Assembly: GCA_964568585.1 (NCBI GenBank)
Contig: CAZMQI010000004.1
Location: 43,812 to 107,811, forward strand
Reading direction: 5' to 3'
DNA: 64,000 nt
Source of the DNA: RGZA01 sp964568585
Lineage (GTDB): Bacteria; Pseudomonadota; Alphaproteobacteria; UBA9219; RGZA01
The first letter of the stretch is position 1. Each line of letters opens with the position of its first letter. A program made the translations under genes and the position numbers. The notes below the pieces were generated by a model. It was given only the letters and a program-made list of their open reading frames with translations. It had not been told where the DNA came from and searched no databases. Positions 1 through 9,524 of the stretch are shown here, in pieces.

Positions 1-692
1 TGTTATCGTATGGCACCAACGGCAACGAAGTGCGTTTGGAAAAACGAACCTTCAACGCACATGGTCAGGATTTAGAATTAAAGGTATTGGGGAAAAAAGT
101 TTCAACGCATATCAATCTGGTCGGTGCGTTTCAGGCTGCGAATGTTTTATGTGCCTTGTCACTGGTCATCGCCAGCGGCGCGGACGCGAAGAAAGCCATT
201 GAATGTTTGCCAAAATTACAACCGGTTCGTGGCCGCATGGAATGGGTTGGCGAATATAAGGGTGGCGCGGTGTATGTTGATTACGCGCACAAGCCCGACG
301 CATTGGAACAGGTATTACAGGCCTTGCGCCCGCACACACAAAACCGCCTGATTTGTGTATTTGGATGCGGCGGCAATCGTGATGCGGGCAAACGCCCCAT
401 TATGGGAAGTATCGCCAAGACATTCGCCGATGTTGTGATTGTAACGGATGACAACCCACGCAATGAAGATGCGGCAAGCATCCGCAAAGCGGTAATGGAA
501 GGCGCAAGTGGAGCAACCGAAATTGGCAACCGCAGCGATGCGATTGCAGCGGCACTAAATATGATGTGTGCTGGGGATGTAGTGGTGATTGCAGGTAAAG
601 GCCATGAACAAGGCCAGATTATCGGCACGCAGACATTGCCGTTTGACGATGTGGCGGTTGCCAAAAAAGTAATGAATGGAAGAGCAGCATGA
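1..692 (+). CDS. murE: UDP-MurNAc-tripeptide synthetase MurE, 5'-truncated
   Basis: This is the C-terminal 229 residues of the cytoplasmic Mur ligase that adds the third stem-peptide residue to UDP-MurNAc-L-Ala-D-Glu. The reading frame enters at base 3 and the start lies outside the window. The DDNPRNED motif contains the DNPR signature that binds meso-diaminopimelate rather than lysine, so the organism should make DAP-type peptidoglycan. The ligase domain 3 motif GKGHEQGQII is also present. The stop overlaps the murF start in an ATGA, which implies translational coupling. Identification is secure; only the N-terminal part is missing. Confidence 0.96.
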   Translation, partial: LSYGTNGNEVRLEKRTFNAHGQDLELKVLGKKVSTHINLVGAFQAANVLCALSLVIASGADAKKAIECLPKLQPVRGRMEWVGEYKGGAVYVDYAHKPDALEQVLQALRPHTQNRLICVFGCGGNRDAGKRPIMGSIAKTFADVVIVTDDNPRNEDAASIRKAVMEGASGATEIGNRSDAIAAALNMMCAGDVVVIAGKGHEQGQIIGTQTLPFDDVAVAKKVMNGRAA

Positions 693-2095
693 GTAGTAGT
701 TTGTGGATTAGTAGCGATATTGCCAAAGCGACCAAGGGAACCTGTTCTGGCCTATGGCGCGCCAATGGCGTTTCAATCGACAGCCGCAGCGTTGCACAAG
801 GCGATTTATTCATCGCATTAAAGGGCCCAAATTTTGATGGCCATGATTTCGTTGCTGGCGCGATTGCTGCGGGCGCAAGTGGCGCGATTGTAAGCGCCAT
901 TCCAACAGGAGTATCCGCCGATAAATGCGTAGTAGTCGCGGATGTGTTCAAAGCATTACATGATTTAGGCCAAGCTGGCCGCAACCGCAGCCGTGCAAAA
1001 ATTATCGCTGTCACAGGTTCGGTTGGAAAAACCGGATGCAAAGAAGCCTTGCGCCAAGTATTGACCGCGCAAGCCCCGGCTTACGCGAACGAAGGAAGCT
1101 TCAATAATCATTGGGGCGTTCCATTAAGCCTTGCACGCTTGCCGCAAGATGCCGAATACGGCGTATTTGAATTGGGCATGAACCATGTAGGCGAACTTGG
1201 TCCCTTATCGCAGCAAGTACGCCCCGACATTGCGCTAATTACCAATATTGCACCGGTACATATCGGCAATTTCAATTCATTAGATGAAATCGCAACTGCA
1301 AAAGCGGAGATATTCGAAGGATTTTCAAGTAACGGTCACGTTGTGTTGAACGCTGATAATAGTTACGTGGAATTTTTAAAACAGCGCGCTATCCATTTTG
1401 GAATTAATGCCATCGCCACCTTTGGCGAAAAAGGCACCGAAGCGCGATTGGAAAATTGTGTATTAAAAAGCGACACCAGCGATGTGACCGCCATTCTGTT
1501 CGGCAAAAAAATTAATTACACCGTTGGTGCGCCGGGCATGCATTGGGTTACCAATTCATTGGCTGTATTATTATGTGCAGGATTGGCAGGCGCGGATGTG
1601 GCAAAGGCCGCGCAAAGTCTAAGCACACTGGCCTTGGCGCAAGGACGCGGCACCCCGCAGCAGATATCTATCTCCAATGGCAGCATCACGTTAATCGATG
1701 AAAGCTATAATGCCAGCCCTGTTGCCGTTGATATGGCCATTCAGGTCTTGGGTAATAAAGAGCCCAAGGGCAGACGCATTTTGGTGTTGGGTGATATGCG
1801 CGAGCTTGGCGAACATTCGCAAACATCCCATGTTGCATTGGCCAAACCCATTAAGGATGCTGGGATTTCTAGCGTTTTTTGTTGCGGCGAGCATATGAAG
1901 CATTTGTTCGACGCATTGCCGGATGCGATTCGTGGCGGCTACGCCTTCACTAGCGCGGAGCTTGCACCAATCGTTGCAAGTGCGGTGCATGATGGCGATA
2001 TGATTACGGTCAAGGGTTCGAAGAGCGTGGGCATGCAAAAGGTCGTGGATGCGCTATTGAACCTTGATATCTCTAAAACCAAAAAAGCTGGATAA
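689..2095 (+). CDS. murF: UDP-MurNAc-tripeptide:D-Ala-D-Ala ligase MurF
   Basis: MurF attaches D-Ala-D-Ala to the UDP-MurNAc-tripeptide, the last cytoplasmic step of stem-peptide synthesis. At 468 residues it has the usual length. The ATP-binding loop TGSVGKTGCKEAL is near residue 110, followed by the substrate region NEGSFNNHWGVP and by DESYNASP, which is typical of MurF. It starts within the murE stop and ends 3 bases before mraY, so it sits tightly inside the dcw operon. Confidence 0.97.
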   Translation: MSSSLWISSDIAKATKGTCSGLWRANGVSIDSRSVAQGDLFIALKGPNFDGHDFVAGAIAAGASGAIVSAIPTGVSADKCVVVADVFKALHDLGQAGRNRSRAKIIAVTGSVGKTGCKEALRQVLTAQAPAYANEGSFNNHWGVPLSLARLPQDAEYGVFELGMNHVGELGPLSQQVRPDIALITNIAPVHIGNFNSLDEIATAKAEIFEGFSSNGHVVLNADNSYVEFLKQRAIHFGINAIATFGEKGTEARLENCVLKSDTSDVTAILFGKKINYTVGAPGMHWVTNSLAVLLCAGLAGADVAKAAQSLSTLALAQGRGTPQQISISNGSITLIDESYNASPVAVDMAIQVLGNKEPKGRRILVLGDMRELGEHSQTSHVALAKPIKDAGISSVFCCGEHMKHLFDALPDAIRGGYAFTSAELAPIVASAVHDGDMITVKGSKSVGMQKVVDALLNLDISKTKKAG

Positions 2096-2098
2096 TCA

Positions 2099-3187
2099 AT
2101 GCTACATCTGTTGCTTAGCCCCTACGCTAAAGAATTTATTTTTTTCAATTTGTTCCGTTACATCACGTTCCGCACGGGCGCGGCGATTTTAACAACGCTG
2201 CTCCTCGCCTTCTGGCTTGGCCCGAAACTCATCCGCTGGCTGAAAAGCAAACAAGGCGAAGGCCAGCCTATTCGTGAAGATGGCCCAGAAACCCATTTCG
2301 TTAAAAAAGGCACGCCGACCATGGGCGGCGTCATCATTCTGGTGCCGTTCTTCATCGCGGCTTTGTTATGGGCGGATTTAAGCAATGCTTATGTTTGGAT
2401 CGTGTTGTTCGTCACGCTTGGCTTTGGACTTGTCGGATTTGCCGATGATTATTTGAAATTAACAAAGCGCAACACAAAAGGCGTTTCGGGGCGCATGCGC
2501 CTTTCCATTCAAGCGGCGGTTTCGGGTATCGCAGCCTATTTCGTCAGCATGCAGGCAACGCCGGAACTCGCCAACACGCTTGCATTACCGTTCTTCAAAG
2601 AAGCGCTTATCCCGCTGGGCATTGCACTATTCATCGTCTTCTCCGTGCTGGTGATGGTTGGGGCTGCTAATGCCGTCAATTTGACCGATGGATTGGATGG
2701 ATTAGTAACCGTTCCGCTCATTCTATCGGCAGGAAGTTTTGGGCTTATCGCGTATCTGGTGGGCAATGTCGATTTTGCAAAATATCTGCAACTGCATCAC
2801 GTACCGGGAGCTGGCGAGATGCTGGTGCTATGCGGGGCATTGATTGGGGCATGTCTGGGCTTTTTATGGTTCAACGCACCGCCTGCACAGGTGTTCATGG
2901 GTGATACGGGTTCGCTTGCCCTTGGCGGTGCGATTGGCAGCATTGCGGTGATTACCAAGCATGAAATCGTACTTGCGATTGTCGGCGGGTTATTTGTCAT
3001 TGAAACCCTATCGGTCATGTTACAAGTGGCGAGTTTTAAATTGACTGGTAAGCGCATATTCAAGATGGCGCCCCTGCATCATCATTTTGAAAAATGCGGA
3101 TGGTCGGAACCGACTGTAGTTATCCGGTTCTGGATTATCGCGTTCATTTTTGCATTGATTGGTCTTGCCACACTAAAATTACGGTAA
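2099..3187 (+). CDS. mraY: Phospho-MurNAc-pentapeptide transferase MraY
   Basis: MraY is the inner-membrane enzyme that transfers phospho-MurNAc-pentapeptide to undecaprenyl phosphate to make lipid I. The 362-residue protein has about ten hydrophobic segments. It carries the family motifs FADDYLK, NLTDGLDGL and MGDTGSLALGG, and the HHHFEKCGW signature near the C-terminus. The aspartates in the first three motifs are the Mg2+ and active-site residues of the family. Three-base gaps on both sides place it in one transcript with murF and murD. Confidence 0.97.
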   Translation: MLHLLLSPYAKEFIFFNLFRYITFRTGAAILTTLLLAFWLGPKLIRWLKSKQGEGQPIREDGPETHFVKKGTPTMGGVIILVPFFIAALLWADLSNAYVWIVLFVTLGFGLVGFADDYLKLTKRNTKGVSGRMRLSIQAAVSGIAAYFVSMQATPELANTLALPFFKEALIPLGIALFIVFSVLVMVGAANAVNLTDGLDGLVTVPLILSAGSFGLIAYLVGNVDFAKYLQLHHVPGAGEMLVLCGALIGACLGFLWFNAPPAQVFMGDTGSLALGGAIGSIAVITKHEIVLAIVGGLFVIETLSVMLQVASFKLTGKRIFKMAPLHHHFEKCGWSEPTVVIRFWIIAFIFALIGLATLKLR

Positions 3188-3190
3188 ACC

Positions 3191-4576
3191 ATGGTCGCGA
3201 TTACAGGATTAGCCGGAAAAACGATTGCAGTGTTTGGTCTTGGTAAGTCGGGCATGGCGACGCTTGATGCGTTGAAATTCTCCGGTGCGACGATATTGGT
3301 GGGCGATGATAATGCGGGTAGCCGTGAGAAGGCCGAAGCTGCGGGCTTTCCTACCACCGATTTGACAAAAGCGGATTGGACGAAGGTGGATAGCCTGATT
3401 TTATCACCGGGCATTCCCCATACGCACCCTGCCCCGCATCCGGTTGCGGCACTTGCCAGACAGCATGGCGTAGAAATTGTTGGCGATGTGGAATATCTGT
3501 TCCGCATGCTGCCGGAGCCAGTCTATATCGGCATCACCGGAACGAATGGCAAATCAACCACCACCGCACTGATTGCACATATTTTGACCAATGCAAAACG
3601 TAAGAATGAGGTCGGCGGCAACCTCGGTATTCCGGTTCTGTCATTCAAGCCATTTGGTAAGGACGGCGTATACATCATTGAAATGTCCTCGTTTCAATGC
3701 GAGCTGACACCATCTGCTGCATTCGATGTGGTGGTATGGCTCAACATCACGCCGGACCATATTGACCGCCATGGGGATATCAAAGGGTATGTCGCCGCCA
3801 AGAAGATGTTATTGCGGAATGCTTCCAAGAAACAGGTATTGGTCATCGGTGTGGATGATGAATTCAGCGCCGCGGTCGCCGATGAAGCCGAACAGGCCGG
3901 ACCCGAAAATACTAATCCGTGGCGCGTCATACGAATAAGCAGCAAAACCATGCTTTCGAACGGCGTTAGCGGCATAAATGCCAAGCTATATGCCAATGGC
4001 AATGAGCTGTTCGATATTAGTAAAGCGCCAACATTGCCCGGCGCCCATAATTGGCAGAACGCAGCGGCGGCATTGGCAGCAACCAATGCGCTGGCCATTG
4101 ATATTGGCACAATTAACAAGGCCATTCATAGCTATCCGGGCCTTCCCCACCGCCAGCAACTCATCCGTACCATCGACGATATCCGCTTTATCAATGACAG
4201 CAAGGCGACCAATGCGGACGCGACCAGTAAGGCATTGTCTTGCTATGATGCGATTTACTGGATTGTGGGCGGCAAGGCGAAGGATGGCGGGCTTAACGGG
4301 CTTGAGGAATATATGCCGCGTATCAAACACTGCTTCCTTATCGGGGCTTCAGCAGATGAATTCGCAAGCTGGCTGGCGGGGAAAGCTCCAGCCACCATCA
4401 GCACGACTCTGGACGTTGCCGTACGTGATGCCGCAAAAATGGCCCGCGACGCGGCCAAGAATACTGGGAGTAAGAATGCTGTTGTGCTTCTATCCCCTGC
4501 TTGTGCATCCTATGATCAGTTCAATAATTACGAACATCGCGGCGAAGAATTCGCACGCTTCGTAAACGCCCTATAA
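3191..4576 (+). CDS. murD: UDP-MurNAc-L-alanine:D-glutamate ligase MurD
   Basis: MurD adds D-glutamate to UDP-MurNAc-L-Ala in the cytoplasm. The N-terminal Rossmann-like domain starts with VFGLGKSGMATL. The central ATP-binding loop GITGTNGKSTTT is near residues 114-125, and NDSKATNADAT and the late LLSPACASYDQF motif are characteristic of MurD. The length of 461 residues is normal. It begins 3 bases after mraY and ends 10 bases before ftsW. Confidence 0.97.
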   Translation: MVAITGLAGKTIAVFGLGKSGMATLDALKFSGATILVGDDNAGSREKAEAAGFPTTDLTKADWTKVDSLILSPGIPHTHPAPHPVAALARQHGVEIVGDVEYLFRMLPEPVYIGITGTNGKSTTTALIAHILTNAKRKNEVGGNLGIPVLSFKPFGKDGVYIIEMSSFQCELTPSAAFDVVVWLNITPDHIDRHGDIKGYVAAKKMLLRNASKKQVLVIGVDDEFSAAVADEAEQAGPENTNPWRVIRISSKTMLSNGVSGINAKLYANGNELFDISKAPTLPGAHNWQNAAAALAATNALAIDIGTINKAIHSYPGLPHRQQLIRTIDDIRFINDSKATNADATSKALSCYDAIYWIVGGKAKDGGLNGLEEYMPRIKHCFLIGASADEFASWLAGKAPATISTTLDVAVRDAAKMARDAAKNTGSKNAVVLLSPACASYDQFNNYEHRGEEFARFVNAL

Positions 4577-4586
4577 GAAAGCCGCC

Positions 4587-5702
4587 ATGCCCATCACACG
4601 TTCAGACCAATCGATTTTAGGCCGCTGGTGGTGGACGGTGGATCATTGGACGCTGGGCGCAATTGCGATTTTATTGATTGTGGGCGTCTTACTCATTCAG
4701 GCTGCATCGCCGCCCGTTGCCATGCGTATTGGCCAAGACAGTTATTATTTTGTGGAGCGGCATTTATTCCAACTGCTGCTTGGCGTTATCATGATGGTAG
4801 GATTGTCGCTGTTATCACCATCGCAAATCAGAGCGTTGGCACTGGTGACGTTTATCATTTCACTGGCGCTCGTCATTGCAACGCATTTTTGGGGCGTGGA
4901 GATTAAAGGCGCAAAACGCTGGATCCATCTGCCCGGACTTTCCATCCAGCCATCGGAATTTTTAAAGCCGTGCTTTATCATTCTATCGGCACGGGTGTTC
5001 TCAAAGCGCCTTGAAACACAGAACTACCCCGGCTTCTGGATGGGTATTGCCCTATATATATGTGTCGCTGGCGCGTTATTGATGCAGCCCGACATGGGCA
5101 TGACATTCCTTGTTTCAATCGTATGGGCAACACAGTTCTTTTTAGCGGGCATGCCATTCTTCATCATGCTTGGCTTCGTCGGGCTTGGCGCAACGGGCAT
5201 CCTTGCTGCATATTTCTTTTTCCCCCATGTGACATCGCGCGTAGACCGTTTCTTGAACCCCGATGCTGGCGATAATTACCAAATACAGAGATCGCTTGAA
5301 GCGTTTCATAATGGCGGATGGCTGGGCGTTGGCCCGGGCGAAGGCCAAGTGAAGATGACTATTCCCGATGCCCATGCCGATTTTATCTTTTCAGTGGCGG
5401 GGGAAGAATTCGGGCTCATTAGCTGCGTTATCATCGTTGCCTTATTCGCATTCATTATCCTGCGCGGGTTCTGGCGCTTACGCAGTGAAAATAATTTCTT
5501 TATATTCCTTGCGGTTGCAGGATTGCTGACCGAGTTTGGATTGCAGGCTATCATCAATATGGGTTCATCGCTGCATTTGTTACCCACAAAAGGAATGACC
5601 TTGCCGTTTATTTCCTATGGCGGTTCATCGCTGCTTGCACTATCTCTTTCTGCGGGTATGCTTTTATCACTGACGCGCAAACATTACGGCCAAAACACAT
5701 AA
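4587..5702 (+). CDS. ftsW: SEDS-family septal peptidoglycan polymerase FtsW
   Basis: FtsW is a multipass inner-membrane SEDS protein that polymerises lipid II at the division septum with its partner class B PBP. The 371-residue product has about ten membrane segments. It carries family motifs IQPSEFLKP, QPDMGMT, GEEFGL and FISYGGSSL. The position between murD and murG is standard and favours FtsW over the elongation paralog RodA. Its TAA stop shares one base with the murG ATG. Confidence 0.96.
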   Translation: MPITRSDQSILGRWWWTVDHWTLGAIAILLIVGVLLIQAASPPVAMRIGQDSYYFVERHLFQLLLGVIMMVGLSLLSPSQIRALALVTFIISLALVIATHFWGVEIKGAKRWIHLPGLSIQPSEFLKPCFIILSARVFSKRLETQNYPGFWMGIALYICVAGALLMQPDMGMTFLVSIVWATQFFLAGMPFFIMLGFVGLGATGILAAYFFFPHVTSRVDRFLNPDAGDNYQIQRSLEAFHNGGWLGVGPGEGQVKMTIPDAHADFIFSVAGEEFGLISCVIIVALFAFIILRGFWRLRSENNFFIFLAVAGLLTEFGLQAIINMGSSLHLLPTKGMTLPFISYGGSSLLALSLSAGMLLSLTRKHYGQNT

Positions 5703-6868
5703 TGAATAAAACCAACTCATCTTTTCCTTTAGTCATGCTTGCAGCAGGCGGCACGGGCGGCCATATTTTTCCAGCCGAAGCGTTGGCGCGTGAATTATTG
5801 AAGCGGAATGTGAATGTATGTCTGGTCACTGATAAACGCGGCGGCCAGTTTAGCGCGGATATGTTGGACGTGCCTGTACTCCGCATCCACGCGGCAGGAT
5901 TAGGTAGCAGCTTTCTTGGCAAGCTACGCGGTGTTATTGAAATGAGCATCGGTGCGTTTGAAGCATGGCTTGCGATACGCAAACACAAGCCATCGCTGGT
6001 AGTCGGTTTTGGCGGCTATCCATCCGTTCCCACCGTTTTTGCTGCATCACGCTGCGGTATTCCCATTATGCTGCATGAACAAAATGCCGTGGTGGGACGA
6101 GCGAATAAAATTTTGAGCCATTTGGCGCAGTCCATTGCCACATCATTCCCGAATGTAAAGGGGTTGGAAAACAGCAAAACGCGCATTGCATTAACGGGCA
6201 ACCCCGTGCGCCCGGCCATTCGTGCGCTTTATGATGCAGCCTACCCGCCTGTTTCTGAAACTGGCACCCTCACATTATTAGTATTAGGCGGAAGCCTAGG
6301 CGCGACGATTTTCAGCGACGTTGTTCCCAAAGCCGTGATGCGTTTGCCGGAACCGCTTCGTAAGCGCCTGATTATCCACCAGCAATGCCGTAAGGATGAT
6401 CTGGAAAAAGTTCGCGCAGCCTATGGCGAAAACGGAATTCACGTTGAACTCGCCACATTCTTTCACGATGTTCCGGAACGTCTGGCGAATTGCCATTTGG
6501 CGATTTGCCGTTCGGGCGCATCCACCGTTTCGGAATTGGCGGTTGCAGGACGCCCTGCCATTTTGGTGCCATACCCACATGCCTTGACGGGTGAACAAAA
6601 AGCCAATGCGGAAGCTTTGGCGGAAACCGGCGGCGCATGGCTTATCCCCCAAGCGGCATTTACGCCGGAAGCTTTGGCCGTTCGGCTTGAATCCCTCCTC
6701 ACCCTGCCCGCCACGTTAATAAAGACGGCAGCCGCCACTAAAAACATGGCAAGGGTCGATGCAGCCAGCAAATTAGCGGATTTAGCGTGCGAGATGATTG
6801 GCCTCTCGCATGATGGACAAAAAGCAGGCTATAATGACGGCGGAACAGATAAGAACCTTGCCGCTTAA
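5702..6868 (+). CDS. murG: UDP-GlcNAc:lipid I GlcNAc transferase MurG
   Basis: MurG is a peripheral inner-membrane GT-B glycosyltransferase that turns lipid I into lipid II. The N-terminal GGTGGHIFPA glycine loop is near residues 16-25. The HEQNAVVGRANK segment and the C-terminal donor-site region CRSGASTVSELA with EQKANA follow. At 388 residues it is slightly longer than the E. coli enzyme because of a C-terminal extension of about 20 residues. It is coupled to ftsW by a one-base overlap. Confidence 0.97.
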   Translation: MNKTNSSFPLVMLAAGGTGGHIFPAEALARELLKRNVNVCLVTDKRGGQFSADMLDVPVLRIHAAGLGSSFLGKLRGVIEMSIGAFEAWLAIRKHKPSLVVGFGGYPSVPTVFAASRCGIPIMLHEQNAVVGRANKILSHLAQSIATSFPNVKGLENSKTRIALTGNPVRPAIRALYDAAYPPVSETGTLTLLVLGGSLGATIFSDVVPKAVMRLPEPLRKRLIIHQQCRKDDLEKVRAAYGENGIHVELATFFHDVPERLANCHLAICRSGASTVSELAVAGRPAILVPYPHALTGEQKANAEALAETGGAWLIPQAAFTPEALAVRLESLLTLPATLIKTAAATKNMARVDAASKLADLACEMIGLSHDGQKAGYNDGGTDKNLAA

Positions 6869-6882
6869 GTCAGGCCCGTTTG

Positions 6883-8355
6883 ATGAACACTATTTCGCCG
6901 CTTCATAATAAAACACGCATTCCACTTGCCGTGGGTGCCATCCATTTCGTGGGCATTGGCGGCATTGGCATGAGCGGTATTGCCGAAATCCTCCACCATC
7001 TTGGCTACACCGTGCAAGGCAGCGATGCGGCGGAGAATGCGAACGTCAAACGCCTGCGTGAACGTGGCATCAAGATATGGACAACCCATGACGCATCCCA
7101 TTTGGGCGATGCAACGGTTGTCGTCATTTCATCTGCGATTAAAAAAGATAATGCCGAACTGATTGCTGCGCGCGAAAAACATATTCCAATTGTACGCCGC
7201 GCCGAAATGCTTGGCGAGCTCATGCGTCTTAAATGGGCGATTGCAATTGGTGGCACGCACGGAAAAACGACCACGACATCACTGGTTGGCGCGATGCTGG
7301 AAACCGCACAGATGGATCCCACCGTCATTAATGGCGGCATCATCAACGCCTATGGCACCAATGCGCGGCTTGGCGATGGCGAATGGATGGTGGTTGAAAG
7401 CGATGAATCCGATGGCTCATTCACCAAGCTGCCAGCAACCGTTGCGGTTGTGACCAATATCGATCCGGAGCATATGGAGCATTACGGCACGTTCGATGCT
7501 GTGCGGAAGGCGTATGATACATTCGTAAGCAATATTCCCTTCTATGGCTTTGCGGTGTTGTGTACTGACCACCCGGAAGTTCAGGCGATGATCCCGCGTG
7601 TGTCAGACCGCCGATTAATAACCTATGGAACCAATGCACAGGCGGATATACGCGCCAGCAATATCGAAACTGGCGCTTTTGGCGCACGGTTCGATGTTGT
7701 CTTTACTGACCCGAAAACTGGAACTTCGGAAACCGTAAGTGCAATCGATTTGCCGATGTATGGGCATCATAATATTTTGAATGCACTGGCATCTATCGCT
7801 GTTGGACGTGCATTGGGCATTGCAACGCCGGTAATGCGCGAAGCGTTGGCGAAGTTCAGCGGTGTGAAACGCCGCTTTACCAAAATCGGCACGGTCAATG
7901 GTATCACCATCATTGATGATTACGGCCACCACCCTGTTGAAATCTCCGCTGTGCTATCCGCAGCACAAAGCGCACGCGGTGGCCAAGGCCGCACCATTGC
8001 CGTGGTGCAGCCGCACCGCTACACACGCTTGCAATCATTGTTCAATGAATTCTGCACCTGCTTTAATGAAGCGGATATTGTGATTGTCGCTGATGTATAT
8101 GCCGCAGGCGAACAACCGATTGAAGGCGCAAGCCGTGATGCGTTAGTTGAAGGTCTTCGTACCCACGGCCACCGTCATGTGCATGCCCTTAGCTCACCTG
8201 AAGCACTACCCACACTCATCGCCGAGCTCGCCTCCCCCGATGATCTGGTTGTATGTCTGGGTGCTGGCAATATCACCAGCTGGGCGCAGCAATTGCCCCA
8301 AGCATTGGAAGAACACTATAATCAAGCGCCGAAGAAGACGGCATCCGCCACATGA
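6883..8355 (+). CDS. murC: UDP-MurNAc:L-alanine ligase MurC
   Basis: MurC adds the first stem-peptide residue, L-Ala, to UDP-MurNAc in the cytoplasm. The N-terminal HFVGIGGIGMSGIAEIL is the classic MurC Rossmann motif. The ATP loop GGTHGKTTTTSLV and the ligase motif IDDYGHHPVEI follow. I use the ATG at 6883; a TTG directly before it would add one residue. The stop overlaps the murB start in an ATGA. Length (490 aa) is standard. Confidence 0.97.
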   Translation: MNTISPLHNKTRIPLAVGAIHFVGIGGIGMSGIAEILHHLGYTVQGSDAAENANVKRLRERGIKIWTTHDASHLGDATVVVISSAIKKDNAELIAAREKHIPIVRRAEMLGELMRLKWAIAIGGTHGKTTTTSLVGAMLETAQMDPTVINGGIINAYGTNARLGDGEWMVVESDESDGSFTKLPATVAVVTNIDPEHMEHYGTFDAVRKAYDTFVSNIPFYGFAVLCTDHPEVQAMIPRVSDRRLITYGTNAQADIRASNIETGAFGARFDVVFTDPKTGTSETVSAIDLPMYGHHNILNALASIAVGRALGIATPVMREALAKFSGVKRRFTKIGTVNGITIIDDYGHHPVEISAVLSAAQSARGGQGRTIAVVQPHRYTRLQSLFNEFCTCFNEADIVIVADVYAAGEQPIEGASRDALVEGLRTHGHRHVHALSSPEALPTLIAELASPDDLVVCLGAGNITSWAQQLPQALEEHYNQAPKKTASAT

Positions 8356-9257
8356 GTTTGGTTCTGCCAGAAGTGCGCGGCGCATATATCAAGGATGCGC
8401 CATTAAAGGACAGCACATGGTTCAAGGTTGGCGGCAATGCGGAAGTATTATTCAAACCAGCTGATGAAGAAGACCTATCGCAGTTTTTAAAACATGTTTC
8501 GCCGGAAATTCCTGTCACTATATTGGGATTAGCATCCAACGTCATTGTACGCGATGGCGGGATTGATGGCGTTGTCATCCGCATGGGTGCGGAGTTTAAA
8601 AAGATTGCAATCGATGGCGACATCATTACCGCTGGCGCAGCCGCTGTGGATTTAATGGTGGCCAAGGCAGCAGAGAAAGCAAGTCTGACCGGACTTGAAT
8701 TCATGAGCGGTATTCCGGGCAGCGTTGGCGGCGGATTGTTCATGAATGCTGGTGCCTATGGCAGCGAATTCAAGGACGTGGTGATTGATGCACGGTTGAT
8801 GGACGAAAAGGGTAATATAAAAACCCTTTCCAATGATGAGCTTGGCTTTACATACCGCCATTCCAATACGCCAGACCGACACATTTTCCTTTCTGCGCGG
8901 TTTCAAACCAAACCCGGGGATGCCACGGCCATAGCGGCAAAGATGGCTGAAATCCAAAGCAGCCGCCAAGGCAGCCAGCCTATTCGCAGCTACACGGGTG
9001 GTTCGACCTTTGCGAACCCACCCTTAGATATTTCTGGGGGTAAGAAAGCATGGCAGCTCATCGATGCGGCGGGTTGCCGCGGGTTAAGAATTGGCGGTGC
9101 GGAAGTATCGAATCAGCACTGCAATTTTTTAATAAACACGGGCGATGCTAACGCGCATGATTTAGAATTGCTCGGTGAAACGGTACGTGAACGCGTGGCG
9201 GGGCACAGCGGCATTGAATTGCGCTGGGAAATAAAACGATTAGGAAAAGAAGGATGA
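8352..9257 (+). CDS. murB: UDP-N-acetylenolpyruvoylglucosamine reductase MurB
   Basis: MurB is the FAD- and NADPH-dependent enzyme that reduces UDP-GlcNAc-enolpyruvate to UDP-MurNAc. The FAD-binding segments STWFKVGG and GIPGSVGGGLFMNAGAYG are present. GGSTFANP holds the family's catalytic serine, and the C-terminal segment NQHCNFLIN is also typical. The 301-residue length fits the shorter MurB type of Alphaproteobacteria. It is translationally coupled to murC. Directly after its stop lies a long nested palindromic element, so the tight packing of the operon ends here. Confidence 0.96.
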   Translation: MSLVLPEVRGAYIKDAPLKDSTWFKVGGNAEVLFKPADEEDLSQFLKHVSPEIPVTILGLASNVIVRDGGIDGVVIRMGAEFKKIAIDGDIITAGAAAVDLMVAKAAEKASLTGLEFMSGIPGSVGGGLFMNAGAYGSEFKDVVIDARLMDEKGNIKTLSNDELGFTYRHSNTPDRHIFLSARFQTKPGDATAIAAKMAEIQSSRQGSQPIRSYTGGSTFANPPLDISGGKKAWQLIDAAGCRGLRIGGAEVSNQHCNFLINTGDANAHDLELLGETVRERVAGHSGIELRWEIKRLGKEG

Positions 9258-9522
9258 GGGTGTGTCATCAATTATAGCGTGGAGTATTGTTTCAAAATAA
9301 AAGTAATATGCTAGGAAGCAAGCGCAGCTGTAGTATTGCTACAGCAAGTGAAGGTGACAACGCAGATTGCTTTTATTTTGAAACCCTAAAGGGCGCGGCA
9401 GAAAAACGCCCCGACTACTTCAGAAAGCTTGGCCGTAGCACCACTACGACCATCGCTTTCTTCATAGTCGGATACGCTTTTCTGCTACGTGCAATACCCA
9501 CGTTATAATTGAGGACACACCC
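9258..9522 (+). repeat. 265-bp nested palindromic element between murB and ddl
   Basis: The element fills nearly all of the murB-ddl gap. Its ends are near-perfect 32-base inverted repeats (9258-9289 and 9491-9522, three differences). Inside are two arms. Arm 1 is closed by 9289-9307 pairing with 9366-9384 (18 of 19 bases) and holds the hairpin 9327-9333/9339-9345. Arm 2 is closed by 9398-9405/9478-9485, then 9411-9417/9465-9471 and 9422-9428/9455-9461, and tipped by 9434-9438/9444-9448. Both tips read GTAG-N5-CTAC. The whole could fold as a three-way junction in RNA, or extrude as a cruciform. It has no credible coding content. It may be a small mobile repeat (MITE-like) or a structured leader; one copy in this window cannot decide. 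Confidence 0.85.
9511..9514 (+). promoter_or_regulatory. ddl ribosome-binding site inside the inverted repeat
   Basis: A GAGG core lies 10 bases before the ddl ATG at 9525. It sits wholly within the right arm (9491-9522) of the nested palindrome and would be base-paired with the left arm near 9263-9269 if the outer stem forms. The sequence shows the overlap directly; control of ddl translation by folding is an inference. Confidence 0.6.
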
Positions 9523-9524
9523 CT

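Noticed and set aside
9287..9508. 73-residue plus-strand reading frame between murB and ddl
   Set aside because: It lies wholly inside the nested palindrome, has no ribosome-binding site and its composition follows the hairpin arms.
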